Assembly: GCA_949825025.1 (NCBI GenBank)
Contig: OX463778.1
Coordinates: 24,361,551 to 24,425,550, forward strand
DNA length: 64,000 bases
Reading direction: 5' to 3'
DNA from: Siphlonurus alternatus
Taxonomy: Eukaryota; Arthropoda; Insecta; Ephemeroptera; Siphlonuridae
The notes beneath the pieces are model-generated. The model ran no database searches, had not been told where the DNA came from, and worked only from the letters and a program-made list of their open reading frames with translations. Positions 46,323 through 57,220 of the stretch are shown here, piece after piece. The number at the start of each line of letters is the position of its first letter. Position 1 is the stretch's first letter. A program made the position numbers and the translations under genes.

Positions 46323-47238
46323 ACACAGGAGATCCTTCAGTCTTAGTTTGTGGTCCCACATTAAAACTGGATCTCCTCGAGTTGTCCATGAGCAGATCCT
46401 CCTGAGACTCGAGGTCACTTGCTGGAACGTTGGATGGTGAGCGAGTTGTTCTGACGGAGGTTTGCCGCGAAGGTCCAGCTGTCTGTCTGGCGAGGGCGAG
46501 AAGGACGGCGGGGACGACGATTGCGGCGTGCGTCTGTCCAAGCAGCCCCGCCACGAGGTGTGATGTCACCGAGCCATCTTCGGCCATCAGGAGCTGCAGC
46601 TGGGTGACCCAGTATGGAAGCCATAGCAGCACGTGAGTTACGAGCAGTGCCACATGTAGAAGCACCACGCGGTACCACGAGCCGGAGAAGCCTCGGTCAC
46701 GTCCCAGCCAGAATGCCGTGAACAAAAAGCAGGCTGCAAGTGAGAGTGGAGTATTGTATGAGAATATGAAGGTGACAAGCGTTACTGATAGATGCTCATT
46801 GTATCCGGAGATGTCGAGGATACAGTGAGAAGTGATATCCGTCTCGTGCAGCTCGGAGTAAGCAAACACGAGGGCGGCTGGTGTGACAATGAGTACGCAG
46901 AGTGGGACAAGGCAGAAGGAGAGTCCAGGCCGTGGTACTAGTTGGACAGTGGCTGCCACGAGTAACCAAGCACCAGCCCACTGTCCCAGTGTGGAGCTTG
47001 ACATATAAGCTCGGCAGAAGAAAGCCCCCGCGGGCCATGAGCCGTGGTGTAGCGTGGCGACCAGTAGAGGAGTTCCGGCTATGGAGAGAAGGTTACAGGC
47101 GCACCACGACACGGCGAGCCAGCGGAGAACTCCACGGCGAGCGTGACCGCGCAGCACGGCAGCGTTCAGCAATACGCCAAGAATGAACGTGGTACCCAGG
47201 AGGGCTTCCATAGCCAGCGGAGGAGAGTGAGAAACCAT
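46321..47238 (-). CDS. Divergent seven-transmembrane receptor, allatostatin-C-receptor paralogue lacking signalling motifs
   Basis: A single 305-residue coding exon. It aligns along its length with the allatostatin-C receptor at 62548-63939: GTPLLVATLHHGSWPAGAFF, CRAYMSSSTLGQW and LLWLPYWVTQ parallel GIPFLIATISLQFWPFGNTM, CKLYMTTTSINQF and FCWLPYWITQ. Asn25 (1.50), Cys75 and Cys139 (the TM3-ECL2 disulfide), Pro164 and Trp206/Pro208 in TM6 are kept. Lost are Asp2.50 (Asn49), the DRY motif (Gln99-Leu-Val) and Asn/Tyr of NPxxY (near 241-246). The N-terminus is short with no glycosylation site. The tail has acidic and serine-rich patches. An AG acceptor lies two bases before the ATG, so an upstream exon is expected. 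The frame is intact and GC-rich within AT-rich DNA, which argues against a pseudogene. Ligand and role are unknown. Confidence 0.8.
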   Translation of the reverse strand: MVSHSPPLAMEALLGTTFILGVLLNAAVLRGHARRGVLRWLAVSWCACNLLSIAGTPLLVATLHHGSWPAGAFFCRAYMSSSTLGQWAGAWLLVAATVQLVPRPGLSFCLVPLCVLIVTPAALVFAYSELHETDITSHCILDISGYNEHLSVTLVTFIFSYNTPLSLAACFLFTAFWLGRDRGFSGSWYRVVLLHVALLVTHVLLWLPYWVTQLQLLMAEDGSVTSHLVAGLLGQTHAAIVVPAVLLALARQTAGPSRQTSVRTTRSPSNVPASDLESQEDLLMDNSRRSSFNVGPQTKTEGSPV

Positions 47239-47429
47239 AGCTGCAAATGAAGAGCATTAGTGGAATTTCAGCTGCTTATTAAATGTGTACCAAAAGTAAA
47301 TAACTTATAATCCTGCATTATATTATATATATTAACTATTATATATACAGTATTATATACAAATAGAAGGGGCGGCTCGTGCTATGCCCCCCTCCCACAC
47401 AAAAATTCGGTAATGACAAGCTTCAATGT

Positions 47430-47735
47430 AAAAATGCCGCAGCGCCGCATTCTAACATTGCTCCGTAAGATTTGTTAGGAGAAAAATCTTATTTATTTTT
47501 TCATTCAAATTCTAAGCTGCACAAAATCTCCAATATTTTTTATGTCGTGTAAAGTGATCTTTCCCGTACGTGGCTCATATGAATTATTAATCTTGCCCTT
47601 CATAAGAACCGTCGGAAAAAATTAAAAACCAGGTACCGCTGGGTTAAAGGATAGGAAGCTTGGTAGTTAACATGTCTTCGCGCGCTAGATTTTCATTGGC
47701 TGAGAGAATTGTGTCGTCAATGTTGATATTGTGAA
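47430..47735 (+). repeat. Dispersed repeat D, copy 1
   Basis: AAGATTTGTTAGGAGAAAAA, TCATATGAATTATTAATCTT and TTGCCCTTCATAAGAA, followed by TTTTCATTGGCTGAGAGAAT, recur in the same order at 51118-51405. The family is unknown. It has no frame and no visible inverted ends. Confidence 0.65.
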
Positions 47736-48265
47736 ATTATAATATTTTTTAAATTTTGTGTTCTTTTGCCTTTTGCTGCACTTGATAGTTCAATATTTCG
47801 ACATATGTCAATTTTACAACAGCACAGTACAGGATGTCGTTCCTGCCGGGGCTGTGCCGTGAATTTCCATGCAATCTTCTAACTTCCCCCCACCACTCAC
47901 ACAGCGAAGCCGTGTATTTTTTGTATCTGACTTGAGCAGTTGAGCTGCTGGTCAACGCGCCGGGTCAACCAGCTCTCCCCAGTCTCTCCCCTTGCTTTCT
48001 CAGTTTGCGAGAAAAAAATAAGGGCATGCAACTGACATTTTGTAAGAAAATATTATTAAATAAATGAATGTGTGTTTAAATATTATGACAAAATGTTAAA
48101 ATGTTACAAATACAAACCAAAAGTATATTTAATTACTATTATTTTTTTAATACCGTTATTTATAAAGAAATCAACATTCAACAACATTTTTTTTTTTCGT
48201 CATGTTGACTGCCTGACATCAGATATCAGCTGAATATTAATTTACACGTGTACGTGTGTGAAGTC

Positions 48266-48670
48266 AAGGTGGCTGGATAGTAAGGTGGGGACACGGAGCT
48301 GCTGCCCCCTCGCGGCCAGTGAGGAACTACAAAAAAACAGTTGAGGATCGCTTTTTTGGATCCAATTTCATCCGCGAAAAATTCAAACGATGGAACTGGA
48401 AAAGCCATCAAAAGTCGTATTTACAGTGTAACTGTGGGTAAAATTGTGATAGAAATAAACTCTAAGTTAAATTCTGAAGAAGATAGACTCAATATAAAAG
48501 AATTTTAATGGTTCATCGGCCCGATGTTCATGGATTTCTATTACACCGTTTGAATTTTTCGCGGATGAAATTGGATCCAAAAACGCGATCCTCAACTGTT
48601 TTTTTGTAGTTCCTCACTGGCCGCGAGGGGGCAGCAGCTCCGTGTCCCCACCTTACTATCCAGCCACCTT
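48266..48670. mobile_element. 405-bp MITE with 10-bp target duplication
   Basis: Inverted arms of about 115-125 bases start AAGGTGGCTGGATAGTAAGG and include GAGGAACTACAAAAAAACAG and GGATCCAATTTCATCCGCG. The flanks are an exact direct repeat GTGTGAAGTC at 48256-48265 and 48671-48680. A 9-10 base duplication with long terminal inverted repeats suits Mutator-like transposases, but an 8-base duplication with chance extension cannot be excluded. It lies in the predicted receptor intron. Confidence 0.85.
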
Positions 48671-49757
48671 GTGTGAAGTCACAGACAAAGAAGTGAAGTA
48701 AACAAAGTGGAACATACTGTATATTATGCATAGAAATATCATATAATAGATATAACAATCCAGTCAGTATAAAACTTTTAGTGGTTAACAGTATGCATAC
48801 AATATACAGTATAAGGCATTTTAATTAAGTGGATTTGTGGTTGCATGAGTGACAGTGATCGAGAGAAACAAACTTTTTTTGTTTCCCTTCATATATTCCC
48901 TTGCCTTATTATGCCTTATCTTCGTTGGTGATGGAGCCTGGACAGAAAAAGGTACAGGTAACTTAAGCATGGCGCATATATAGTCACGAAGTATGCTGCA
49001 TCTTTGCGCCATATGTAAAACAAAAATGCAAGGAATGTTTTGCTCTTTTAGGTAATATATATAAAATATGTATTATATATACATTAATACATTTGATATT
49101 GCTAATGAGCTAAGTATAGCGCATAATTGCATATAATACGGGTCTTTCACCATACGTCACAAAACAATATGACGTCATAATTGTGTAGGCAAAACATTGT
49201 CAGTGGCATAGCAAATACGTGTTAAAGTTGGTCTCGAAATTAATTTCTCCTGACGATTCGTATCATTTCTCGTAGAAATTTCTTTCATAAATGGTGACAA
49301 GAAGAACCAATGCTAGTGAAAAAAAATATTTGGTGACCAAAACTGTTATGAGAAAAGAGGTGTTGTGAGTTATGTTAACACGCACAGCATAGGATTTTAG
49401 GGTTTTCTGCCTACATCCCGAAGCTCTTCGGGCGGCTTCGGGCATCTCCGTGCTACCCAAAATGTAAACATGAAATTCCTGTATAAGTCTATTGCTGATT
49501 TTATATCTCAAAGTTGAAAAAAATAGAGAAGTTTTGTCCTCCTCTATCAAATCAGATCAAAATAAAACACATCAATATTGTTATTATATGCATATGTACA
49601 GTATAATATATACTTATTAAAAACTGCATTGAGGTATATTATGGGTATAATTTAATGCACCAAAATTTGTTTTCGCTTGATGGAATGATGGCCCATATCT
49701 TCCGGAAGACGCTCGAAAATTGCAAATCGGAATATATATATATTTTATTTATTATTT

Positions 49758-50122
49758 ACAAGGATCCACCCCTATATAAGAGCTTACAGCTCGCGGCGGG
49801 GTGATGTGTAGGGATAAGGTAGGGAAAGGATGGTGGCCACGGCCTGTTACGCGTCCCATGCAGCATTCGCTGAGGTGAGATTGAGGGAACCGTGAAAAAC
49901 TTCAGTCAGGACGGACTCTACTTTTATCAATGCACCAAAGTGATGACAAAGCCTGGGGAACCACACACAAGTACATCACTGCACTGGGTGAAAAGCGAGA
50001 TGAATTTACCTCCCTCCTGGGAGAGAGGAGGGAGCATCGTGATTTTTACTCGCCTATTTAAGTAACCACGCTCGACGTTGCTTGACTTCGGTGATCTAAC
50101 GAGAACCGGTCAATGCACTGCG
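49758..50122 (-). mobile_element. 5S-rRNA-derived SINE, second copy
   Basis: The minus strand begins with a 5S-like head (about 50122 down to 50051: ACCGGTTCTCGTTAGATCAC, CGAAGTCAAGCAACGTCGAG, GTGGTTACTT) and continues with the body of the copy at 8464-8856 to an A-rich end. Here the head is closer to 5S rRNA in AAGCAACGTCGAGCGTGG, but it has lost the GGATGGGTGAC part. Confidence 0.8.
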
Positions 50123-51117
50123 CGACGCTCGACCTCATTATTATATATACGTACGTGAACTTTTAACTAGAATTTTTGTCACTAAAATGACACGTGACCT
50201 TAAAAAAAATCAGGCTTGCGGCGGGCCGTTGGTGGGGTGCAGCTTGATCTTTAGCTGGCAGCCCCCCTTCCCCCCCCCCCCCCGAGCCATTAACCCACGA
50301 GCCGCCACTGAAATAGATGCATATTATATATTATAATATACCAGGTTCCTTTAGTATACTAAGACTGTTATACTACTAGGCCCTTATGTAATTGTGTCGT
50401 GTATTTTTCGGAAATAAATAATAATGGAACAAAGTTTAACAATGAACGAATACAATCCCAAGGGTCTGACATCCATAACGAATTGCTAACAAAGTACATT
50501 CATGAATATATATTTTGCTTCTACGACACATCAACTCGTCAAATTTAATTATGCAAACATAATTATATAGAAACAAAACAATCAATGGGAATCACGTATT
50601 CAATATGGTTGGCAGTCATGGCAGATGCAAAAAAAAATCTTTGTCAAGTCCTACAAGACCATTATTTCCGCTGCATCATGAGTATCAATAGCATGGGTTC
50701 TGTATTAAAGCTGCGTTTGCACGGAAATGGGCTCGAATAATTTAACCGTTCACTAACATCAAAAGTCAATTCAGATTAATTTTTTTGTTATCTCTTATTT
50801 ACATTTTTCAAGTATAATTATTAATTACACTTTGGGGCATGCAGCATGAACTTTACAACTGTCTAACTTGCTGAAGCTGTAGCTCTAAGTAAGTGACAGG
50901 TGTCATGCTGATTTATAATTTTGAGAGAGGGAAGAAGAGCACTCACAATCAGTCTATAAATCCCAAAATATTCCAAGTTAACTAAGCTTCCATATAGACT
51001 GCGCGACAACGTACACAAACAGTGCAGTGGTGTCGTTACGTCCTGAGGTGTAAATAAAGTTTTATCAGATACTGCCTAATGGTAAGGCGAGATGATCTGA
51101 TAATGGTAAGCATCGAG

Positions 51118-51405
51118 CAGTAAATGCTGCGGCGGCGCGTACCACCATAAGATTTGTTAGGAGAAAAACCACATTTATTTTTTCATTAAAATTCTAATTA
51201 AGCTTTACAAAATCTCGAGTATTTTAAGTGTTGTGGGTGGTTCATATGAATTATTAATCTTGCCCTTCATTAGAAGCATCGTAAAAAATTGGGCTGTCTA
51301 AATTAACTGTGTTAATTAAAAGATTGGGAGCTTGATATTAAATTTCACCGTGCGTAGTAGATTTTTATTGGTCGAGAGAATTGTTTCGTCATGATACATG
51401 ATTGC
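51118..51405 (+). repeat. Dispersed repeat D, copy 2
   Basis: Diverged direct copy of 47430-47735, sharing AAGATTTGTTAGGAGAAAAA, CATATGAATTATTAATCTTG and TTTTTATTGGTCGAGAGAAT in order. Confidence 0.65.
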
Positions 51406-53776
51406 CATTTTTTCAGACTAATAATATAAACAGAAATACACACTTGGTTTGAAATTTGATATAACTAATTAAAATTAATTATATCAATTTAATTAATCAA
51501 CATATATTAACAAACAAAACTATTCCTTTTATTATATTAATAGACGTAATTTTTTTGCGAAGTCATAATTTTCTTAATTTTCCCTCTGAGTTACTAAGAA
51601 GAATGTGATGAATATTAATTATCTCCCGTCCAAATGACACGATATTGCTGTCAACAAGAACCTGCGAGCTTTACTTCAGCAAGACGAATTTTAAGTTGTT
51701 GTATGTATTCCTTAACCTGTCTTAAATATTTCAACACAAATTGGATTATTCAGCTGTACGTAATTATTTTGATAAACATTTTATGTCTACATGATTTTAT
51801 TTTAGGAAAATATAATTAAATTTAATAATGTTTGATATTAATTAATTTATTTTACACGGTAGCTAGTCAGAAAAGCTTATCATTTCACGTCAGACTTATA
51901 CACTGTCAAAGTTCTCTCTATAATTAACTCAAGATGAAACAACAAATAGTTGTCATTATAACTATATAACAATATAAATGTTTATTTTTTTTTAAACAGT
52001 TCAGATCGGTGTGGAACGCAGTAGGAGCATAGCCCTCTAGAGGGCTATGAGTAGGAGCTAAGCTACCAAATTCAAGAATGAATATACTACATTCTTCGAC
52101 TGTTTTCGTCTACCTTCGGAGCATTTTTCCAAGTAAGCTAGCATTAACTTATACCAGTAACCTGTAGGGTGGTACCTACCCTAGTAACCTGTAAAGAGCA
52201 GCTGGTCACTAAAACACTAAAATGTATGATGGCATGCAATAGTGGTTGACTTCAAAGTAAGCTACCCTCTCCAAATTTGATTATCTGTTTACTGTGAATT
52301 GGTATACTCAACTGTGAATCAGTATTTCAAAAAGTGATATATAACGAGCACAAATCAAAAACTGATCCAAGAGGTTTGAGGACTAATCTATTTTGAATTT
52401 TTATTTATATGATAAAAAATTCAAGTAAAAAATACTATTAAAACATACATAAAAATGTTTAAATAAATTAGAATTGTAAAATTTTTATGTTATATGTATA
52501 CATTGAAAGTTTCTTCAAGCATCTCGGCAAAATTCGAAGTTTGTTTTTGTAGGAGAGATTGAAGAGGGGGTCATTTTTGTGATGGACTGATAGTCGCTTT
52601 TCTTTTACGTGGACGTCAGGCCATGCAGCTATCAACCGACTATTGGTGAATCACCGAAATTGAATCTAAAATGTCAAGGGAATGGGTGTGTGCCCTTTTC
52701 TGCCGTGACCCTACAAATTCTTTACCGTCATGTATTTTGTTAATTATTATATATTATTAAAACGGCTGAAGTCAAATATGGCACCCAAAGTAAAAAAAAA
52801 AAAAAAAGAAAAAAAAAAAGAGATTAAACTCGTTTGCTGTGGCATTGCCAGAAATAAAATGGGGGATGGGTAACGTGTCATTGTAAGTGATGGTAGGGAA
52901 AGCAATCCACTTTCAATCCCCTCATCTTCTGGGTTTACACCGCCAGTTCTCTGGAGAGAGCAATGAATGTTTCGCTCCTTACTACCAATATTTCTTTACA
53001 GTGTACAAAAATGCTGATTTCTACTATTTTTTCCTACTTATCTTTAAATTATGTCTGCATCATTGCGTCTAAGCACCAAGCTACGGTACAGTAAATTATA
53101 ACATTTCTCGATAAAACAATGAGAATTTAATCCCTCACTGTATATATTTTAGTTTATATAAAGGGTTCTTATGTCTTATGTATTTCAATATATTTAATTG
53201 AAACTCTCGGATAATGGGGTCGTCTTCTATTATACTAAAAGATATTACTAGATAAACCTCATTACTAATTTTAAAGTATAATTATATATAATGGTAGTTT
53301 CTTGATTACATTGAGCATTGAGGCTTACCATGCTTTTTACACCGAATATAAGGAAATTGCATTTCAAAACAGCCTTTTTCTTATAATATAAGAAATTAAA
53401 GAAGAAATACAAAATAAGTATATATAAAGTTATCCTTCACTAATAGAAACAGGTTAATTAATTTAAATAATATATAATAAAAAATATGAACAATGCAATA
53501 TTTCATGCACTCTCAGTATAGGGCGAAAAAATGTAACATTTAAATTCATGGATCATAATTTTCTCTAAAAAAGCAGAGGAAATTATCTAAAGTTTCCAAA
53601 TCTTTAATCCACAGTTTATACGATAAAGGTTAATTTATTGCTCTGTCTTTAATATTAATGAGTTTTTACGTCCTCTCCAGTAACAATACAGTCCTTGTCT
53701 CATCACATATCGATGACTACAAAACCGCATATATATATTCTTTCAGTAGCCTCAAGAGATTATTATACCTTATTAA

Positions 53777-54330
53777 AGTAGAGTGAGCGATTTCATTTTT
53801 TGGAATATTTTATTTTCTAAAAATAGTTTCACCTGCCTTCTATTGAAAAATGAAAACCGAAAAATTCCATCTCAAATAGCTTCACCACAAAAAATTCCCA
53901 AAGTTGGTGTTTCGGAGGCCATTAACATGCATCCTTATGGAACAGAAAATAGCTTTTTACTCCAACTTCGTCTGAACTATGGTAGCAATTAAAAAATATG
54001 TGCGTAATTTATGATGAATTCTTTAATAGATTTTCAAATAATAAAAAAAAAAAAAAAATACGGAGCCGTTTTTCCGAAAAAAAATATTGAAATTTTGGCG
54101 GGTTAATTCTCACAAGGATTTTCAAGATTTTTTTTCGGAAAAACGGCTCCGTAATTTTTTTTTATTTAAAAATCCATTAAAGAATTCATCATAGATTACG
54201 TACGTATTTTTAATTTTTGTGGTGAAGCTATTTGAGATGGAATTTTTTGGTTTTCATTTCTCAATAGAGGGCGAGTTAAACTATTTTTAAAAAATAAAAT
54301 ATTCAAAAAAATGAAATCGCTCACTCTACT
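53777..54330. mobile_element. TTAA-bounded palindromic MITE, family B copy 2
   Basis: 554 bp with the same ends as 39410-40055 (AGTAGAGTGAGCGATTTCAT) and TTAA at 53773-53776 and 54331-54334. The right arm is shorter: the segment matching TTCGGAGGCC is missing from it, so this copy has suffered an internal deletion. Confidence 0.85.
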
Positions 54331-54687
54331 TTAAACTTGTATTGGGTCTGCTCATAAATGCACAATCGATTCATGAATAAAAATAAATTAAACCATCTGT
54401 ACATGGGAGATAAGGTTCATCTATTTATTGATTTTGAAAATGTTTTAAATTTATGAACAGACCTACGTACATCTCGAGACATCACGAAATTTACCCCTGA
54501 TCTGTTTGTGAGCGTTGCCAGTCAGTCTATGATGGCATGGTGAACTTCAAGAAGATGCAACCATGAAAACATTAATTAAAAAATAAAAATCTGAGATGAG
54601 TTTTCAAATTAAAAACCAAACAAAATCCGCTCGATTCTATAAATTTTATGTAAAACATCTTTTTAACTCTCGCTGATATTTATAGCA

Positions 54688-55003
54688 TGGACAATTTGCA
54701 TGACATTTTTTTACTGCAGAAATGGATAGAAGGTGCAAAGTTATGCTACTCTGAATTTTTTCAGATTTTTTAAAGATCGGTAACTATTTTTAAAAAATTA
54801 TTGAAAGTCGATTTTATGACGTCACGAGGAGTCTGTCCTTAAGAAAAGGATAGGCGCTAAACGCCCGTGACGTCATAAAACTGACTTTCAATAATTTTTT
54901 AAAAATAGTTCCCGCTCTCAGGAAAATCTGAAAAAATTCAGAGAAGCATAATTTGGTACCCTCTATCCATTTCTGCAATAAAAAATGTCATGCAAGTTGT
55001 CCA
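54688..55003. mobile_element. MITE, family with TGGACAA..GCATGAC ends
   Basis: 316 bp with arms of about 140 bases. The ends are TGGACAATTTGCATGACAT and its near complement ATGTCATGCAAGTTGTCCA; the inner part pairs TTTATGACGTCACGAGG with CCCGTGACGTCATAAAA. Termini match the elements at 5045-5379 and 6216-9620. No clear target duplication. Confidence 0.8.
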
Positions 55004-55384
55004 TTCTACCAGCAACTCGTTTGTAATCATATACCATGTACATAAATTAAGCCGAGTGCGTTGCTCATGCGTTAAATTCTCCTTTAATATACACAAAAAC
55101 CCACAATACATAATTTATAAGTTCATTATCAGTAAATATTTTATTGTATCCTGCTGTACTTAAATATTATTTTACTGTAACGGGTAAACCGATTTGTTAT
55201 AATAGATCGAGTGTTTCATCATCCGAATATTAAAAGAGAAAATCTATCAAATTTAGCCTATAGAACAAAAGCTAAATTGAGCTTCTTGTTGTATAGTTGT
55301 GTTAATATGCTATTTGAAAAGTAATAGCCTAATTATAAATTTCTTTGTAATGTAAGGCTATAACACAAGGTAGATCATATTCAC

Positions 55385-55530
55385 CTGTAGCGCGGAGGAA
55401 CAGAAGACCACGTCGACCAGCCGTGAGTCTCGGCCAGCGTCTGAGGATCGTCGCGAGATCGCCGCGAGGAGCTATATCGAGGTGTGTGGTGGTCAGCGTC
55501 TCTCGCCGCCCGCCCCCGCCACGTGTTAAA
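55385..55530 (-). other. Candidate 5' UTR exon of the divergent receptor gene
   Basis: An isolated GC-rich, CpG-rich island in AT-rich DNA. On the minus strand it contains no ATG and ends CGCGCTACAG|GTGAAT, a strong donor. Joining to the acceptor two bases before the ATG at 47238 gives a 5' leader directly before the receptor frame. The upstream edge near 55530 (GGCGGGGGCGGGCGGCGAG) is the likely promoter. The link is inferred from position and splice signals only. Confidence 0.4.
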
Positions 55531-55947
55531 GGATACGATTAGCAACCTTATTGATGAAATATTTTTTGATTCATCGTTTATTAAAGTATCACTATTTTGT
55601 AATGCTTGAATGCAATGTAAAATATTTTCTGATTAATTTTTTTTTTCACGTTTAAAAAAAATATATATCTTTATTTATTTTGTTTTATTATACAGTATAT
55701 GATAATTTTGATATGATTTAATTTCGACATCTATGTATTTGCTAGTGCCCAAAACCGAATTCGGACAATGTCTAATTAATAAAAGCGACCAAAACTTATG
55801 TTAGTTTTTGGTTTTTGAATTTTGAATAAAACCCGAAAACACACACAAATATTTCAGGTTTTGGTGGCCATTTAAAAATTTGATCAAAACTAGTTCTGGT
55901 TAAACCATAAAAAAACAAAACTCGACAAGAGAAAGCTCACCGGCTTT

Positions 55948-55981
<34 letters not shown>

Positions 55982-56043
55982 CAACGATGTGAACTTTAGT
56001 TTTAACCAAAACTAGGTTTGGTCATTTCAATCACATGACTACT

Positions 56044-56160
56044 ATATCAGAACCAAAAAGGTGTGCCCCTGAATAGCATACAAGTTCTATAAGGAGGCTC
56101 CTTATAGAACTTGTATGCTATTCAGGGGCGGAGAGGGGCACACCTTTTTGGTTCCGATAT
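56044..56160. mobile_element. 117-bp near-perfect hairpin
   Basis: Arms of about 50 bases: ATATCAGAACCAAAAAGGTG, TGCCCCTGAATAGCATACAA and GTTCTATAAGGAG are followed directly by the complement, with an extra CGGAGAG in the right arm. The loop is about two bases. It may be a very young or minimal MITE, or a structured RNA if transcribed. Confidence 0.65.
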
Positions 56161-57175
56161 TAAATAATCCATACTCGTGCTTCATTTTGTAACTATAACA
56201 CTTGATTTATTTTATACTTCACTTTATTCAATGTTAATATATCTTTATATGATAGTTTATATAATATATGAGAATTAATGTAAATAAATGATAATGGTTT
56301 GATGGTTTCGATTTACGAGGGAAGTTATCCAGGTTTCTCACATTATATATAACCACGTTTTGTGTCATATTGAATAAAACTGGCGCTAATCACGGTTCAT
56401 ATATAGTGATCGAGAAACGTTCATTACTTCCTGGATAACTCTTTCATAAATCGAACAGAAAACTGAAAACCAACAGAGCTAATATGGTCTTCTAATACAC
56501 TACATATTATCATACGTAATTTACTTTGTTATCGACTATATTATATAGCATGGAACGTTTGATTATGAAACATAATATGACCGAGCCATATGAGGCAACA
56601 GCATTTATAATTCCAACGTACTGTCCGTAATAATTATATTTCCACGTTCATTAGAGATATTGGCATGTAGTATAAACTCGTTCATAAAGTTTTCCGTCTC
56701 AATAATACAGTTTCAGTTCTATATTAATTAAATGGATTAAAAGTTGGTGCAATAATATATATTCTCGTTTCAGATTAATTTCAAAGTTATTTTTTTAATG
56801 GAAAATTCCTGCTTTTTTAATTGCAAAAAAACATAAACAAATTTATTTTCTTTGTACAGTAACTGTTGAGGACGGGCTCATATTTTTCTGTTAGTTTGCA
56901 ATTATAGAAATGCTACACAAAGTGAGTAAAAAATAAAAATAAACTTTGAACTAAAATATAATTGACGTATACTGAAATTTACAAAGGTCACACGATGATT
57001 AATGTTATATTATATTTTAATTATTATTGCATGTGTAAAAATTAGGCATATTATAACTGGATACAGCTCTCATGTACAGCATAAATCATATCAAAGAGAA
57101 AAATAATGTTATATATATATATATATATATATAATATTATTATGCATCAATATCTTTTGCATGTATTTAAGCCAA

Positions 57176-57178
<3 letters not shown>

Positions 57179-57216
<38 letters not shown>
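57179..57216. repeat. (CT)n microsatellite
   Basis: An uninterrupted run of about 38 bases, preceded at 57112-57132 by a (TA)n run. Confidence 0.9.

Positions 57217-57220
<4 letters not shown>

Larger units (their letters stand above)
47239..55384 (-). other. Predicted 8.1-kb intron of the divergent receptor gene
   Basis: This runs from the donor CTACAG|GTGAAT at 55384 to the acceptor TTTGCAG at 47241, on the minus strand. No coding sequence is evident inside. It carries dispersed repeats (47430-47735 and 51118-51405), MITEs (48266, 53777, 54688) and a 5S-SINE (49758). A perfect 20-base palindrome ATAGCCCTCTAGAGGGCTAT sits at 52030-52049 between direct AGTAGGAGC repeats. Confidence 0.4.

Noticed and set aside
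46430..47186. Several plus- and minus-strand frames overlapping the short receptor
   Set aside because: Shadows of a GC-rich coding exon; only the 305-codon frame has membrane segments and receptor motifs.
46321..47238. Pseudogene interpretation of the short receptor
   Set aside because: Motif loss alone could suggest decay, but there is no frameshift or internal stop, cysteines and TM6 are conserved, and splice context is intact. It stays possible but less likely.
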